Shown here one piece after another: positions 44,407-53,065 of a stretch of 64,000 nt of DNA. The DNA is from Embleya hyalina (GTDB lineage Bacteria; Actinomycetota; Actinomycetes; Streptomycetales; Streptomycetaceae): contig NZ_BIFH01000014.1 of the NCBI RefSeq assembly GCF_003967355.1, forward strand, positions 124,001 to 188,000. Reading direction: 5' to 3'. How positions within the stretch are numbered: position 1 is the first letter of the stretch; the number at the start of each line of letters is the position of its first letter. The notes beneath the pieces are model-generated. The model was not told the DNA's origin. It made no database searches and saw only the letters and a list, made by a program, of their open reading frames with translations. The translations under genes were made by a program, and so were the position numbers.

Positions 44407-46026
44407 ATGAGTGCACCGACCATCGTGGTCAAGCACGGCGGCGCGACCGGCGGCTCCGTGCCGCGGGCGGACGAGGTGCTCGGCCCCGAGGCGCTGCGCT
44501 TCGTGGCCGCGCTGCAGCGCCGGTTCGGCGGTCGCCGTCTCGAACTGCTCGACCGGCGACAGGCCCGGCGCGCGGAGATCGCCCGCACCGGCCGGCTCGA
44601 CTTCCTCCCGGAGACCGCCGACGTGCGCGCCGCCGACTGGCGGGTCGCCGAGGCGCCGCCCGCGCTGCGCGATCGCCGGGTCGAGATCACCGGACCGGCC
44701 GACCGCAAGATGACGATCAACGCGCTCAACTCCGGGGCCCGGATCTGGCTCGCCGACTTCGAGGACGCCTCCGCGCCCACCTGGCACAACGTGGTGGCAC
44801 ACCAGCTCAATCTGATCGACGCCTACGACCGGCGGATCGACTTCTCCACCGCCGAGGGCAAGAGCTACCGGCTGCGCCCGGACGACGAACTGGCCACCGT
44901 GGTGATGCGCCCGCGCGGGTGGCACCTGGACGAGCGGCACGTCCTGGTCGACGGCGCGCCGGCGTCCGGCGCGCTGGTCGACTTCGGGCTGTACTTCTTC
45001 CACAACGCGGCCCGGCTGCTCGACCGGGGCCTGGGTCCGTACTTCTACCTGCCCAAGATCGAGAGTCACCTCGAAGCCCGGTTGTGGAACGACGTGTTCC
45101 TGCACGCGCAGGACCTGCTCGACATCCCGCGCGGCACGATCCGGGCCACCGTGCTGATCGAGACGGTCACCGCCGCGTTCGAGATGGACGAGATCCTGTA
45201 CGAACTGCGCGAACACGCCTCGGGGTTGAACGCCGGCCGGTGGGACTACCTGTTCAGCATCGTGAAGAACTTCCGGGACGCGGGCGACGCGTTCGTGCTC
45301 CCGGACCGCAACGCGGTCACCATGACCGCGCCGTTCATGCGCGCGTACACCGAACTGCTCGTGCGCACCTGCCACCGGCGCGGCGCGCACGCCATCGGCG
45401 GGATGGCGGCGGTGATCCCCTCCCGCCGGGACGCGACCGCCAACGCGGCGGCGCTGGCGAAGGTGCGCGACGACAAGGACCGTGAGGCCGAAGACGGCTT
45501 CGACGGGTCGTGGGTGGCCCACCCGGACCTGGTCCCGGTCTGCCGCGAGGCGTTCGACGCGGTGCTCGGCGATCGGCCGAACCAGCTCGGACGTACCCGC
45601 GACGAGGTCGAGGTGACGGCGGATCAACTGCTCGACGTGGCCTCCACCCAGGGCTCGCCGACCGGGGCCGGGCTGCACGGCGCGGTCGGCGTGGGCCTGC
45701 GCTATCTGGAGGCGTGGCTGCGCGGATACGGTGCGGTCGCCGTGTTCGGCCTGATGGAGGACGTCGCCACCGCGGAGATCTCCCGCTCCCAGGTGTGGCA
45801 GTGGATCAACAACGGCGTGGTGCTCTCGGACACCGGCGAGAAGGTGACCGCGGACCTGGTGCGACGCCTGGTCGTCGAGGAACTGGGGTCGCTGCGCGAG
45901 GACTTGGGCGACCGGAATTTCGACGCGGGCCGCTGGGCGGACGCGCGCGACCTGTTCCTGCGAGTCGCCCTCGCCGAGGAGTTCGTCGACTTCCTCACCC
46001 TGCCGGGATGCGAACTCATCGACTGA
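44407..46026 (+). CDS. aceB: Malate synthase A
   Basis: 539 aa cytoplasmic enzyme condensing glyoxylate with acetyl-CoA to malate. TIM-barrel motifs: MTINALNSGARIWLADFEDASAPTW, MRPRGWHLDE (catalytic Arg), IRATVLIETVTAAFEMDEILYEL, GLNAGRWDYLFSIVKNFRD, and the C-terminal catalytic Asp region VFGLMEDVATAEISRSQVWQWI. Length matches isoform A. No isocitrate lyase is in the window; glyoxylate here comes from allantoin. Controlled by the divergent IclR. Confidence 0.93.
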   Translation: MSAPTIVVKHGGATGGSVPRADEVLGPEALRFVAALQRRFGGRRLELLDRRQARRAEIARTGRLDFLPETADVRAADWRVAEAPPALRDRRVEITGPADRKMTINALNSGARIWLADFEDASAPTWHNVVAHQLNLIDAYDRRIDFSTAEGKSYRLRPDDELATVVMRPRGWHLDERHVLVDGAPASGALVDFGLYFFHNAARLLDRGLGPYFYLPKIESHLEARLWNDVFLHAQDLLDIPRGTIRATVLIETVTAAFEMDEILYELREHASGLNAGRWDYLFSIVKNFRDAGDAFVLPDRNAVTMTAPFMRAYTELLVRTCHRRGAHAIGGMAAVIPSRRDATANAAALAKVRDDKDREAEDGFDGSWVAHPDLVPVCREAFDAVLGDRPNQLGRTRDEVEVTADQLLDVASTQGSPTGAGLHGAVGVGLRYLEAWLRGYGAVAVFGLMEDVATAEISRSQVWQWINNGVVLSDTGEKVTADLVRRLVVEELGSLREDLGDRNFDAGRWADARDLFLRVALAEEFVDFLTLPGCELID

Positions 46027-46165
46027 GTAGGGCCGTTCGCGCATCCCCCACGGACGCGGAGCGGTCGGGTCCATCCCGGTGGTCGTGGGGCGCGTCCGAT
46101 CGGACGGGCCCGGCCGTTTCGCACTCTCCCCCACACCCCTGCCGATCTCGAACAGGAGACAGCCG

Positions 46166-46555
46166 ATGGCACGCATGTTCCTCAATGGTCAGGCGATGGA
46201 GGGTGGCCCGTTCCACCACCACCTGGCGGGCGCGCCGCTGGTCGCCCGGACCCGCACCGCTCCCGGATACCGCTTCTTCTCGATCGGCGACCGCTGCCCG
46301 GGACTGCTGCCCGACCCGGCGAGCCGGGCGCGGATCGCGGGCGAGGTGTACGAGGTTCCCGACGAGGTGTTGCGGGACAACCTGCTGCCGACCGAACCGC
46401 CGGAGCTGGAGTTCGGGATCATCGAGTTGGAGGACGGCTCGGCCTGCTTCTCGATGATCCTGCGCCGGGGCGAGTCGGAGTCCGGCCGGCACAAGGAGAT
46501 CACCGAGTTCGGCGGGTGGCGGGCGTACCTGCGCACGCTCGGGCGCGAGGCGTAG
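46166..46555 (+). CDS. Allophanate-hydrolase-related, gamma-glutamylcyclotransferase-like protein
   Basis: 129 aa. MARMFLNGQAMEGGPFHHHLAGAPLVARTRTAPGYRFFSIGD matches the C-terminal domain of AtzF-type allophanate hydrolases, a GGCT-like fold, existing here as a free protein; VPDEVLRDNLLPTEPPELEFGIIELEDG is its central part. No amidase domain is linked, so it probably does not hydrolyse allophanate alone. ATG 46166 with AGGAGA upstream. Context next to malate synthase and purine genes suggests ureide metabolism. Confidence 0.8.
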   Translation: MARMFLNGQAMEGGPFHHHLAGAPLVARTRTAPGYRFFSIGDRCPGLLPDPASRARIAGEVYEVPDEVLRDNLLPTEPPELEFGIIELEDGSACFSMILRRGESESGRHKEITEFGGWRAYLRTLGREA

Positions 46556-46652
46556 CCGCGGGCGTGGGGTGTCCCGCCGGTCCGGGCGCGGGCGAAACGC
46601 GCGGGCGCGACGCGCGGGCGAAACGCCTCGGCGGCGCCCATATGATCACGGT

Positions 46653-47006
46653 ATGACTGCCGAGAACGCCGCCCTGACCGCCGTCCTGGAGGACACCGAC
46701 GGGGAGATCGACCCCGCCGATCTGCTCGCCGCGATCGTGGCCGGCGGGGTGGTGGTGGCGATCGACGACACCGACTCGGTGGTGTTCATCCACGGGCAGG
46801 ACGGGAAGCCGTGGTTGCCCGCGTTCGTCGACGCCGCCACCTGCGCCCGGGACGTCCCGCACGCCCGGCCCCACGTGTGCGACGCGGCGCGGCTGGTGGA
46901 CATCGCCGGGCGGACCGGGGTGCGGACCATGACGGTGGCCTCCGCGACGCAGTGCGCGACGGTACCGCTGGCCCTGGTGGCCAAAGCGTCGACGGCCCGG
47001 GACTGA
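46653..47006 (+). CDS. Small conserved protein, possibly SseB-like
   Basis: 117 aa. The layout VVVAIDDTDSVVFIHGQDGKPWLPAFVDAATCARDVPHARPHVCDAARLVDIAGRTG recalls the SseB N-terminal domain (value to threshold, LPAF, then a binding strand), but the match is partial. No membrane segments. ATG 46653. Convergent with the 8-oxoguanine deaminase gene, stops 21 bp apart. Function unknown. Confidence 0.6.
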   Translation: MTAENAALTAVLEDTDGEIDPADLLAAIVAGGVVVAIDDTDSVVFIHGQDGKPWLPAFVDAATCARDVPHARPHVCDAARLVDIAGRTGVRTMTVASATQCATVPLALVAKASTARD

Positions 47007-47027
47007 CCTCCCGCCCGCCGTGAGGGG

Positions 47028-48425
47028 CTACTTCGCGCGCAGTCGGGCCGCCGCTCGGCTCACATTGCGGGCGATCTCCTCCTCGTCCACCCGGGACAGG
47101 TGACCCTGCTCGACCACCTCGCGGCCGTTCACGAGCAGCAGGGTCAGCGGGGCGGCGGCACCCAGGACCAGCGCGGCCACCGGGTCGACGACGCCCGAGT
47201 GCGACACGCCGTCCACCCGCCACATGGCCAGGTCGGCGAGCTTGCCCGGTTCCAGGGAGCCGATCTCGTGCTCCCGGCCGAGCACCTTCGCGCCGCCCGC
47301 GGTACCCAGGCGCAGCGCCTGACGGACCGTCAACGCGGCCGGGCCGCCGCGCAGTCGGGCGATCAGCAGCGCGTTGCGCAGTTCGCCACCCAGTTCCCCC
47401 GACTCGTTGGAGGCGGCGCCGTCCACGCCGAGGCCCACCGGGACGCCGGCGGCCAGCATGTCCGGCACTCGGGCGATGCCCGCCGCGATCCGGGCGTTGG
47501 AGGAGGGACAGTGCGCCACGCCGGTGCCGGTGGCGGCGAACTTGGCGATGTCCGAGTCGTCCATGTGGATGCAGTGCGCCATCCACACGTCCTCGCCCAA
47601 CCAGCCCAGGCTCTCCAGGTAGTCGGTCGGCCCCATGCCGAATCGTTCCCGGCAGAACGCCTCCTCCTCCACCGTCTCGGCGCCGTGGGTGTGCAGCCGG
47701 ACCCCCTTGGCGCGGGCCAACTCGGCTGCTCCGCGCAGCAGTTCGGGGGTAACGGAAAACGGCGAGCAGGGCGCGGCGGTGACCCGGACCATCGCGTCGA
47801 AGGAGGCGTCGTGCCAGCGGTCGATGGCCTCGGCGGTCGCGGCGAGCGCCGCGTCCGTGTCCTCGACGCACGCGTCCGGCGGCAGTCCGCCCCGCGAGGC
47901 GCCCAGGTCCATCGACCCCCGGGTGGGCTGGAATCGCATGCCCAACTCGGCCAGTGCGCGGATCTCCGCGCCCAGGATGTCGCCGCCGTCCTTGGGGAAG
48001 ACGTAGGCGTGGTCGGTGGAGGTGGTACAGCCCGAACGCAGCAGCGCGGCGGCCGAACCCTGCGCCGCGGCGTAGCACATCTCGTCGTCGATCCCGGCCC
48101 AGACGGGGTAGAGCGTGACGAGCCAGTCGAAGAGGTCGCACTCCTGCGCGAGGCCGCGCGTGATCCACTGGTAGAAGTGGTGGTGGGTGTTGACCAGGCC
48201 GGGGGTGACCAGGTGCCCGGTCCCGTCGATCCGGCGCACGACCCGTTCCGCGCCGGCGGGGGCGGGCCCGGCGCCGACCGCCTCGATGCGGTTGCCGGCG
48301 ACCACGACGTGGCCGGAGTCGTACTCGGTGTCCCGGGCGTCCACGGTGGCGATCGCGCAGTTCTCGATCACGATGCGCCCGGGGGCGGTGGTGTCGGTGG
48401 AGCCGGTGGAGCGGTCGACAGACAT
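47028..48425 (-). CDS. 8-oxoguanine deaminase
   Basis: 465 aa amidohydrolase. Zinc/iron ligands in GLVNTHHHFYQW (HxH), RLHTHGAE, AHCIHMDD and GLGVDGAASNESG. The NTHHHFYQ motif with the QWITRGLAQ extension is characteristic of 8-oxoguanine deaminases, which convert 8-oxoguanine to urate; the closely related hydroxydechloroatrazine ethylaminohydrolase annotation is the main alternative. Its product feeds the urate oxidase encoded just downstream. ATG 48425. Confidence 0.88.
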   Translation of the reverse strand: MSVDRSTGSTDTTAPGRIVIENCAIATVDARDTEYDSGHVVVAGNRIEAVGAGPAPAGAERVVRRIDGTGHLVTPGLVNTHHHFYQWITRGLAQECDLFDWLVTLYPVWAGIDDEMCYAAAQGSAAALLRSGCTTSTDHAYVFPKDGGDILGAEIRALAELGMRFQPTRGSMDLGASRGGLPPDACVEDTDAALAATAEAIDRWHDASFDAMVRVTAAPCSPFSVTPELLRGAAELARAKGVRLHTHGAETVEEEAFCRERFGMGPTDYLESLGWLGEDVWMAHCIHMDDSDIAKFAATGTGVAHCPSSNARIAAGIARVPDMLAAGVPVGLGVDGAASNESGELGGELRNALLIARLRGGPAALTVRQALRLGTAGGAKVLGREHEIGSLEPGKLADLAMWRVDGVSHSGVVDPVAALVLGAAAPLTLLLVNGREVVEQGHLSRVDEEEIARNVSRAAARLRAK

Positions 48426-48596
48426 GGGGCGGTCCCTTTGCGGCAGCGGTCCGGACGGCGAACGTACCGCCGTCCGTTGCTGCGCGAGGGCCCCGGAGGC
48501 GGGACGGCGGACGAAGATCCTCCGGGGGAGTGATGTGCCGCTCGCGACGTCCGCGTCGACCGGTCGGGTGTTCGATCGGTCGGCGGGTCGGTGGGT

Positions 48597-49511
48597 TCAG
48601 TCCACCGGGATCAGTGGCGTGACACCCTCGCGGTGCACCGTGCCCTCGATCAGACCGTACGGCCGATCGGCGGCGTAGTACACCTCCCTGTCGTTCTCGA
48701 CGCCCATGCGCTCCATGTCGACGAGGAAGTGGTGCTTGTTCGGCAGCGACAGGCGGACCTCGTCCACCTCGTGCCGGTGGGTCAGCACCCGGTCGGCCAT
48801 CGCGTACAGGCTCTGCTGGAGCGAGTAGGAGTAGGTCTCGGCGAACGCTTCGAGCAGATGCCGGCGCACCTGCGCGTACGAGCGTTCCCAGTCCGGCTCG
48901 CTCGCGCCGGCGGAGGCGTCGAAGGAGAACCGCCAGCGGGCGCCGACCCGGGTGGCCAGGATGCGGTCGTACGCCTCCTGGAGGGTGGTGTAGCGATCCT
49001 TGATGTAGCCCCGGAATTCGGAGGCGGTCGTGTTCATCACCACCAGGTCCTTCAGCCCGGAGATCACCCGCACCCGTCCGTGCTCCCAGACGATCTCGGT
49101 GGTGCGGGTCTCGCTCCCGTCGCGGACGAACGAGTGGCGGATCTCGTCCGCGCCGACGAATCGATCGCGTCCCGGGGCCGAGGTGATCCGGTTCCACGGG
49201 TATTCCTCGATCCGGATCCGGGCCCGGGTGATCGACGGCTGCGATTCGACGAAGTGCCGGGCCAGGCATATCCCGTAGGTCTCGGCGGAGTCGATGCCGT
49301 GCTCGCGGGCGAAGGCGAACACGGTGTTCTTCATGGTGTCGGTCGGCAGTACCTTGTCGTTGCCGCCGGTGAAATGGGTGTCGGACAGGTCGCCCGACAG
49401 CGCGACGCCGACGTTGAGGTCCTTGACCTCGTGCCGATCGGTGTCGCGGCGGACCCGGACGACGCGGGTCTCCGCCTTTCCGTACTGGTTCTGGCCGAGC
49501 ACCATCGGCAT
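48597..49511 (-). CDS. pucL: Urate oxidase (uricase)
   Basis: 304 aa cofactor-independent oxidase converting urate to 5-hydroxyisourate. Catalytic Lys in NQYGKAETRVVRV (about residue 11) and Thr in VLPTDTMKNTVFAFA; further conserved LVVMNTTASEFRGYIKDRYTTL and SLPNKHHFLVDMERMGVEN. C-terminus is not a peroxisomal SKL, as expected. ATG 49511, four bases after the HIU hydrolase stop; third gene of the OHCU-HIUase-UOX operon. Confidence 0.95.
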   Translation of the reverse strand: MPMVLGQNQYGKAETRVVRVRRDTDRHEVKDLNVGVALSGDLSDTHFTGGNDKVLPTDTMKNTVFAFAREHGIDSAETYGICLARHFVESQPSITRARIRIEEYPWNRITSAPGRDRFVGADEIRHSFVRDGSETRTTEIVWEHGRVRVISGLKDLVVMNTTASEFRGYIKDRYTTLQEAYDRILATRVGARWRFSFDASAGASEPDWERSYAQVRRHLLEAFAETYSYSLQQSLYAMADRVLTHRHEVDEVRLSLPNKHHFLVDMERMGVENDREVYYAADRPYGLIEGTVHREGVTPLIPVD

Positions 49512-49515
49512 CTTG

Positions 49516-49857
49516 TCAGCTCCCTCGATAGACGGAGTATCCGTACGGGTTGAGCAAGAGCGGTACGTGGTAGGGCGTTTCGGGGTCGGCGGTGAAGACC
49601 ACCCGTACCTCGGGGAAGAACGGCGTCTCGCCGCGGGCGCGGCGGTAGGCGCCGACGTCGAAGACCAGGCGCACGTCGACGGGGCCGGCGGCCGGGTCGA
49701 CGCCGAGCGCGGGCAGGTCCGGGCAGCGGCCGTCGGCGTTCGTCGCGGACGTGCCGAGCACGATCCAGGTGCCGTCGGCGGTGCGTCGGGACAACTCGAC
49801 GGGGACGTCGGCGGCCGGGCGGCCCTCACTGGTGTCGAGGATGTGGGTGGAGATCAC
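49516..49857 (-). CDS. pucM: 5-hydroxyisourate hydrolase (transthyretin-related)
   Basis: 113 aa. N-terminal ISTHILDTSEGRPAADVPVEL with the active-site His, and the diagnostic C-terminal tetrapeptide YRGS. Converts HIU to OHCU and works as a tetramer. GTG at 49857 overlaps the OHCU decarboxylase stop by four bases, and its stop is 4 bp from the urate oxidase ATG. Confidence 0.95.
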   Translation of the reverse strand: MISTHILDTSEGRPAADVPVELSRRTADGTWIVLGTSATNADGRCPDLPALGVDPAAGPVDVRLVFDVGAYRRARGETPFFPEVRVVFTADPETPYHVPLLLNPYGYSVYRGS

Positions 49858-50351
49858 GCGGAGATCAGTCCTTCCAGGCGCAGGCGGTTGATCTTCCGCA
49901 ACTCCTCGCGGGTGACCTCCCACTCGGACGCCGGGTCGTTGTCGAGTCGGTGTCGCAGTTCGGCCAGGATCTCCGCGGCACCGCGCCCGCTCGCGCAGGT
50001 CAGGAAGACCCGACCGAAGCGGTCCCGGTACGCGATGTTCCCGGCCCGCAGGTCGGCCGACAGCGTGTCGTCCGCCTGCCGCACACCCGCCTGTTCGCGG
50101 GTCGACCGCGGATCGTCGTGCCGGGGACGCCCGATCACGGCGTGTCCCTCGATCGCCTCCCGCAGGTCGTCGGTGGTGAGCCCGGCGGTCGCCGCGTCGG
50201 AGCCGGCCAACAGCGCGGCCGGGTCCGCGTAGGGGCGCCCGGTCAGGACCGCCGCGATCCAGGCCCGACTGGCGCATACCTCGCCGAGCAGCCGGATGCC
50301 CTCGTCGACGGACGCGTCGTCGAGCCGTTTCAGTCCTGGGGTCGATGGCAT
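49854..50351 (-). CDS. OHCU decarboxylase
   Basis: 165 aa all-helical enzyme producing (S)-allantoin from OHCU. The catalytic His lies in EGHAVIGRPRH, with CASRAWIAAVLTGRPYAD near the N-terminus and LAELRHRLDNDPASEWEVTREELRKINRLRL at the C-terminus. First gene of the urate operon. ATG 50351; about 110 bp upstream lies a TCAACA-N3-TGTTGA palindrome. Confidence 0.93.
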   Translation of the reverse strand: MPSTPGLKRLDDASVDEGIRLLGEVCASRAWIAAVLTGRPYADPAALLAGSDAATAGLTTDDLREAIEGHAVIGRPRHDDPRSTREQAGVRQADDTLSADLRAGNIAYRDRFGRVFLTCASGRGAAEILAELRHRLDNDPASEWEVTREELRKINRLRLEGLISA

Positions 50352-50462
50352 GTCGAGGCCTCCTCGCTCGGCGGGTACTCCCGTCCAGAGGTGAGCACCA
50401 CGCCCGAGCGACTACCCGGCGTCGGCACTGGCCGGAACGCTAGGCGTTGCGAATCCCGATCG

Positions 50463-50477
50463 TCAACAGTTTGTTGA
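50463..50477. promoter_or_regulatory. AllR-type operator candidate upstream of the urate operon
   Basis: TCAACA-GTT-TGTTGA, perfect 6-bp arms with a 3-bp spacer, the same geometry as the palindrome in front of aceB. It is in the 159-bp region between the OHCU gene and the helix-turn-helix gene. Confidence 0.6.
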
Positions 50478-50510
50478 AGTGGATCACCGAGGTGATCGTG
50501 GGGCCTCGGC

Positions 50511-50873
50511 TCAGGGGCGCGCGTCGCGGTTCAGGTAGTTGTAGACGGTGAAGCGGCTCACCCCGAGGGCCGCGGCCACCGTCTCGACGCCGTGGCGGAT
50601 GGTGAACGCGCCGCGTTGTTCGAGGGTGCGGACCACCCGCTGCTTGTCCTCGCGGGCGAGGTCGGCCAGGGGGCCGTATTGGCGTTCGGCCTCGCCGAGG
50701 AGGCGGTCCAGGGCGCTGCCGAGGCCGGGCAGCCGTACGGCGACGGCGGGGCGGCCCTCCCAGTCGAGCACGACGTCCTCGGGGCCGGCGTCGCCCACCG
50801 GGACGAACTCGGCGCCGATCGCGGTCACCAGGGGCTTGATCGCGGCGGACAGGGGGTGTTCGGCGGTGCTCAC
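50511..50873 (-). CDS. Helix-turn-helix protein, DauR-like C-terminal HTH
   Basis: 120 aa. Residues 1-70 resemble a small sensor domain (AVRLPGLGSALDRLLGEAERQYGPL); the end is a DauR/HTH_22-type helix-turn-helix, EQRGAFTIRHGVETVAAALGVSRFTVYNYLNRD. The GTG at 50873 overlaps the preceding thiamine-binding-like gene (GTGA). It lies between the urate operon and the glyoxylate operon, so local regulation is plausible. No biochemical data are known to me. Confidence 0.72.
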   Translation of the reverse strand: MSTAEHPLSAAIKPLVTAIGAEFVPVGDAGPEDVVLDWEGRPAVAVRLPGLGSALDRLLGEAERQYGPLADLAREDKQRVVRTLEQRGAFTIRHGVETVAAALGVSRFTVYNYLNRDARP

Positions 50874-51127
50874 GCCCGCCCTCCCGGCGTCCGCGGCACG
50901 CTCGTCACCTGGACCGAGACGCGGGACGCGCCGACCCCGAACGCACCTCGGCACACCCGCTCCAACGCCGCGAGCACCACCTCGGCCTCGCCCTCGGCGG
51001 TCGTGCCGAAGGGGCCGACCTCGATGTCGAGCCCCGCCTCGTCGAGGGCGCGTCGGGCCTCCAGGGCATGGGCCGGCACGCCGTCCAGATCGAACGGCTC
51101 GGTCGAGAACTCCATCCGCAATCGCAC
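50870..51127 (-). CDS. Thiamine-binding (MTH1187/YkoF-type) protein
   Basis: 85 aa ferredoxin-like fold of the DUF77 family: RMEFSTEPFDLDGVPAHALEARRALDEAGLDIEVGPFGTTAEGEAEVVLAALERVCR. Family members bind thiamine or hydroxymethylpyrimidine. A thiamine link is notable because the divergent operon encodes a ThDP-dependent carboligase. GTG 51127 or ATG 51115. Co-translated with the HTH gene. Confidence 0.75.
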   Translation of the reverse strand: MRLRMEFSTEPFDLDGVPAHALEARRALDEAGLDIEVGPFGTTAEGEAEVVLAALERVCRGAFGVGASRVSVQVTSVPRTPGGRA

Positions 51128-51181
51128 GCCCGAACCCTAGCCGGCCGATCCCGGGCAGGCCAGACTGCCGGCCGCCCATCC

Positions 51182-51212
51182 TTGACAAAGTGTTGAAGCC
51201 GCGTGGCATGAT
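51182..51212 (+). promoter_or_regulatory. Promoter of the hyi-glxR-gcl operon with embedded operator half
   Basis: TTGACA (51182-51187) and CATGAT (51207-51212), 19 bp apart, upstream of the GTG at 51270. TGTTGAA, one arm of the putative AllR operator, sits in the spacer at 51191-51197; the opposing arm is only partly conserved. A further TTCC-N7-GGAA inverted repeat is at 51233-51247. Confidence 0.55.
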
Positions 51213-51269
51213 TTCGTTAAGCAGAATATTACTTCCGCATTATGGAATCAACGTGGAAGAGGTGGTCCC

Positions 51270-52112
51270 GTGAGCGCTCGCGAGCTGCGCTTCGACATCA
51301 ATCTCTCGATCCTCTTCACCGAACTCCCGCTTCTGGAACGGCCCGCCGCCGCCGCCGAGGCCGGCTTCACCGAGATCGAGCTCTGGTGGCCCTTCGCCGG
51401 GCCGACCCCCGCCGACGCCGAGTTGGACGCGCTGGCCCGCGCCGTCCGCGACGCCGGCGTCGCCCTGGTCGGGCTGAACTTCGACGCCGGGGACATGCCC
51501 GCCGGGGATCGCGGCCTGCTGTCCCGACCCGCCGAGTCGGCGCGCTTCCGGGCCAACATCGACGTCGCGACCGGCTTCGCCGCGAGCCTGGGCTGCCGCG
51601 CGCTGAACGCGCTGTACGGCAACCGGGAGGAGGGTGTGGATCCGCGGGCCCAGGACGAACTCGCCCTGGAGAACCTGGTGTCGGCGGCGGTCGCCGCCGA
51701 GCGGGTCGGGGCGATCGTACTGATCGAGGCGCTGAACACCCCGGAGAACCCGCGCTACCCGATCGTCACCGCGGCCGACGCGCTCGCCGTGGTGGACAAG
51801 GTGAACGCCGAGACCGGCCTGGGCAACACGGCCTTCCTGGCCGACTTCTACCACCTCGCGCGCAACGGCGAGGCGCCGGCGGGGGTGATCGACGCCCACG
51901 CCGACCGCTTCGGCCACGTCCAGATCGCCGACACTCCCGGACGGGGGCAACCCGGCACCGGCGAACTGGACTTCGAAGACCTGTTCCGCCGACTCGTCAC
52001 CGCCGGGTACACCGGGCGCGTCGGCCTCGAATACCGGCCGGTCGGCGCCGCCGCGGACAGTTTCGGCTGGCTCGCGCACGAGTCGCGCGGCAATCGGGGA
52101 GGGGCCGGATGA
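51270..52112 (+). CDS. hyi: Hydroxypyruvate isomerase
   Basis: 280 aa TIM-barrel isomerase interconverting hydroxypyruvate and tartronate semialdehyde. DINLSILFTELPLLERPAAAAEAGFTEIELWWPF at the N-terminus; Glu metal ligands in IVLIEALNTPENPRY and GRVGLEYRP, and HVQIADTPGRGQPGTGELDF. GTG 51270 with GAGGTGG upstream. Overlaps the reductase gene by four bases (ATGA). Confidence 0.92.
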   Translation: MSARELRFDINLSILFTELPLLERPAAAAEAGFTEIELWWPFAGPTPADAELDALARAVRDAGVALVGLNFDAGDMPAGDRGLLSRPAESARFRANIDVATGFAASLGCRALNALYGNREEGVDPRAQDELALENLVSAAVAAERVGAIVLIEALNTPENPRYPIVTAADALAVVDKVNAETGLGNTAFLADFYHLARNGEAPAGVIDAHADRFGHVQIADTPGRGQPGTGELDFEDLFRRLVTAGYTGRVGLEYRPVGAAADSFGWLAHESRGNRGGAG

Positions 52113-53065
52113 CCGGCGCGGGGGACACCGGGCGGATCGGGTTCGTCGGTCTGGGCATCATGGGCGGCCCGATGGCGGCCCATCTGGTCCGGGCCGGCCA
52201 CCGGGTCACCGGATACGACCTGGAGCGGGCCGCGGTCGACCGGCTGATCGCGGCCGGCGGCGAGGGCGCGGCGGACATCGCCGCCGCGGCGCGCGACGCG
52301 GACGTGGTGATCACCATGGTCCCGGCCGACCCGCAGGTCGAGCGGGTGATGTTCGGCGCGGGCGGCGTGCTGGAGACGGTCGCGCCCGGCACCCTCGTGA
52401 TCGACATGAGCTCGATCAAGCCCGGCACCTCGATCGCGGTGGCCGAGGCCGGCGCCGAGCGCGGGCTGCGCGTGCTGGACGCGCCGGTCAGCGGCGGCGA
52501 GGCCGGGGCGATCGAGGCGGTGCTCTCGATCATGGTCGGCGGCACCGAGCAGGACTTCGCCGCCGCACTGCCGCTGTTCGAGGCGCTGGGCCGAACGATC
52601 GTGCACGTCGGTCCGCACGGTGCGGGCCAGACGGTCAAGGCCGCGAACCAGCTGATCGTCGCGGGCAACATCCAACTCGTCGCCGAGGCACTGCTGTTCC
52701 TGGAGCGCGCGGGTGTGGACACCGGGGCCGGGCTGAAGGTGCTGGCCGGCGGACTGGCCGGCAGCGCCGTGCTGGACCGCAAGGGGCGGGTGATGCGCGA
52801 CCGCGACTTCGCGCCCGGATTCCGCATCGACCTGCACCACAAGGACATGGGCATCGTCACCGAGTCGGCCCGCGAGTTCGACCTCGTGCTGCCGCTGGCC
52901 GGGCTCACCGCGCAACTCGTCGCGTCGCTGCGCGCCCAGGGCGGGGGCGGCCTGGACCACTCCGGCCTGCTGCTCGGCCTGGAACGGCTCAACGGCGGGC
53001 CCCGCGAGGGCGGTTCGGTGGCCACCGGCCCCGAGGACAGCGTTTCGAAGCAGGGAGACAACTGA
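52109..53065 (+). CDS. glxR: Tartronate semialdehyde reductase (2-hydroxy-3-oxopropionate reductase)
   Basis: 318 aa beta-hydroxyacid dehydrogenase reducing tartronate semialdehyde to D-glycerate with NAD(P)H. Rossmann motif FVGLGIMGGPMA, substrate motif DAPVSGGEAGA, catalytic Lys in GAGQTVKAANQLIVAGN and DLHHKDMGIVTE. ATG 52109 overlaps hyi; its stop overlaps the gcl ATG (TGATG). Coupled translation suits a step handling a reactive aldehyde. Confidence 0.93.
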   Translation: MTGAGDTGRIGFVGLGIMGGPMAAHLVRAGHRVTGYDLERAAVDRLIAAGGEGAADIAAAARDADVVITMVPADPQVERVMFGAGGVLETVAPGTLVIDMSSIKPGTSIAVAEAGAERGLRVLDAPVSGGEAGAIEAVLSIMVGGTEQDFAAALPLFEALGRTIVHVGPHGAGQTVKAANQLIVAGNIQLVAEALLFLERAGVDTGAGLKVLAGGLAGSAVLDRKGRVMRDRDFAPGFRIDLHHKDMGIVTESAREFDLVLPLAGLTAQLVASLRAQGGGGLDHSGLLLGLERLNGGPREGGSVATGPEDSVSKQGDN

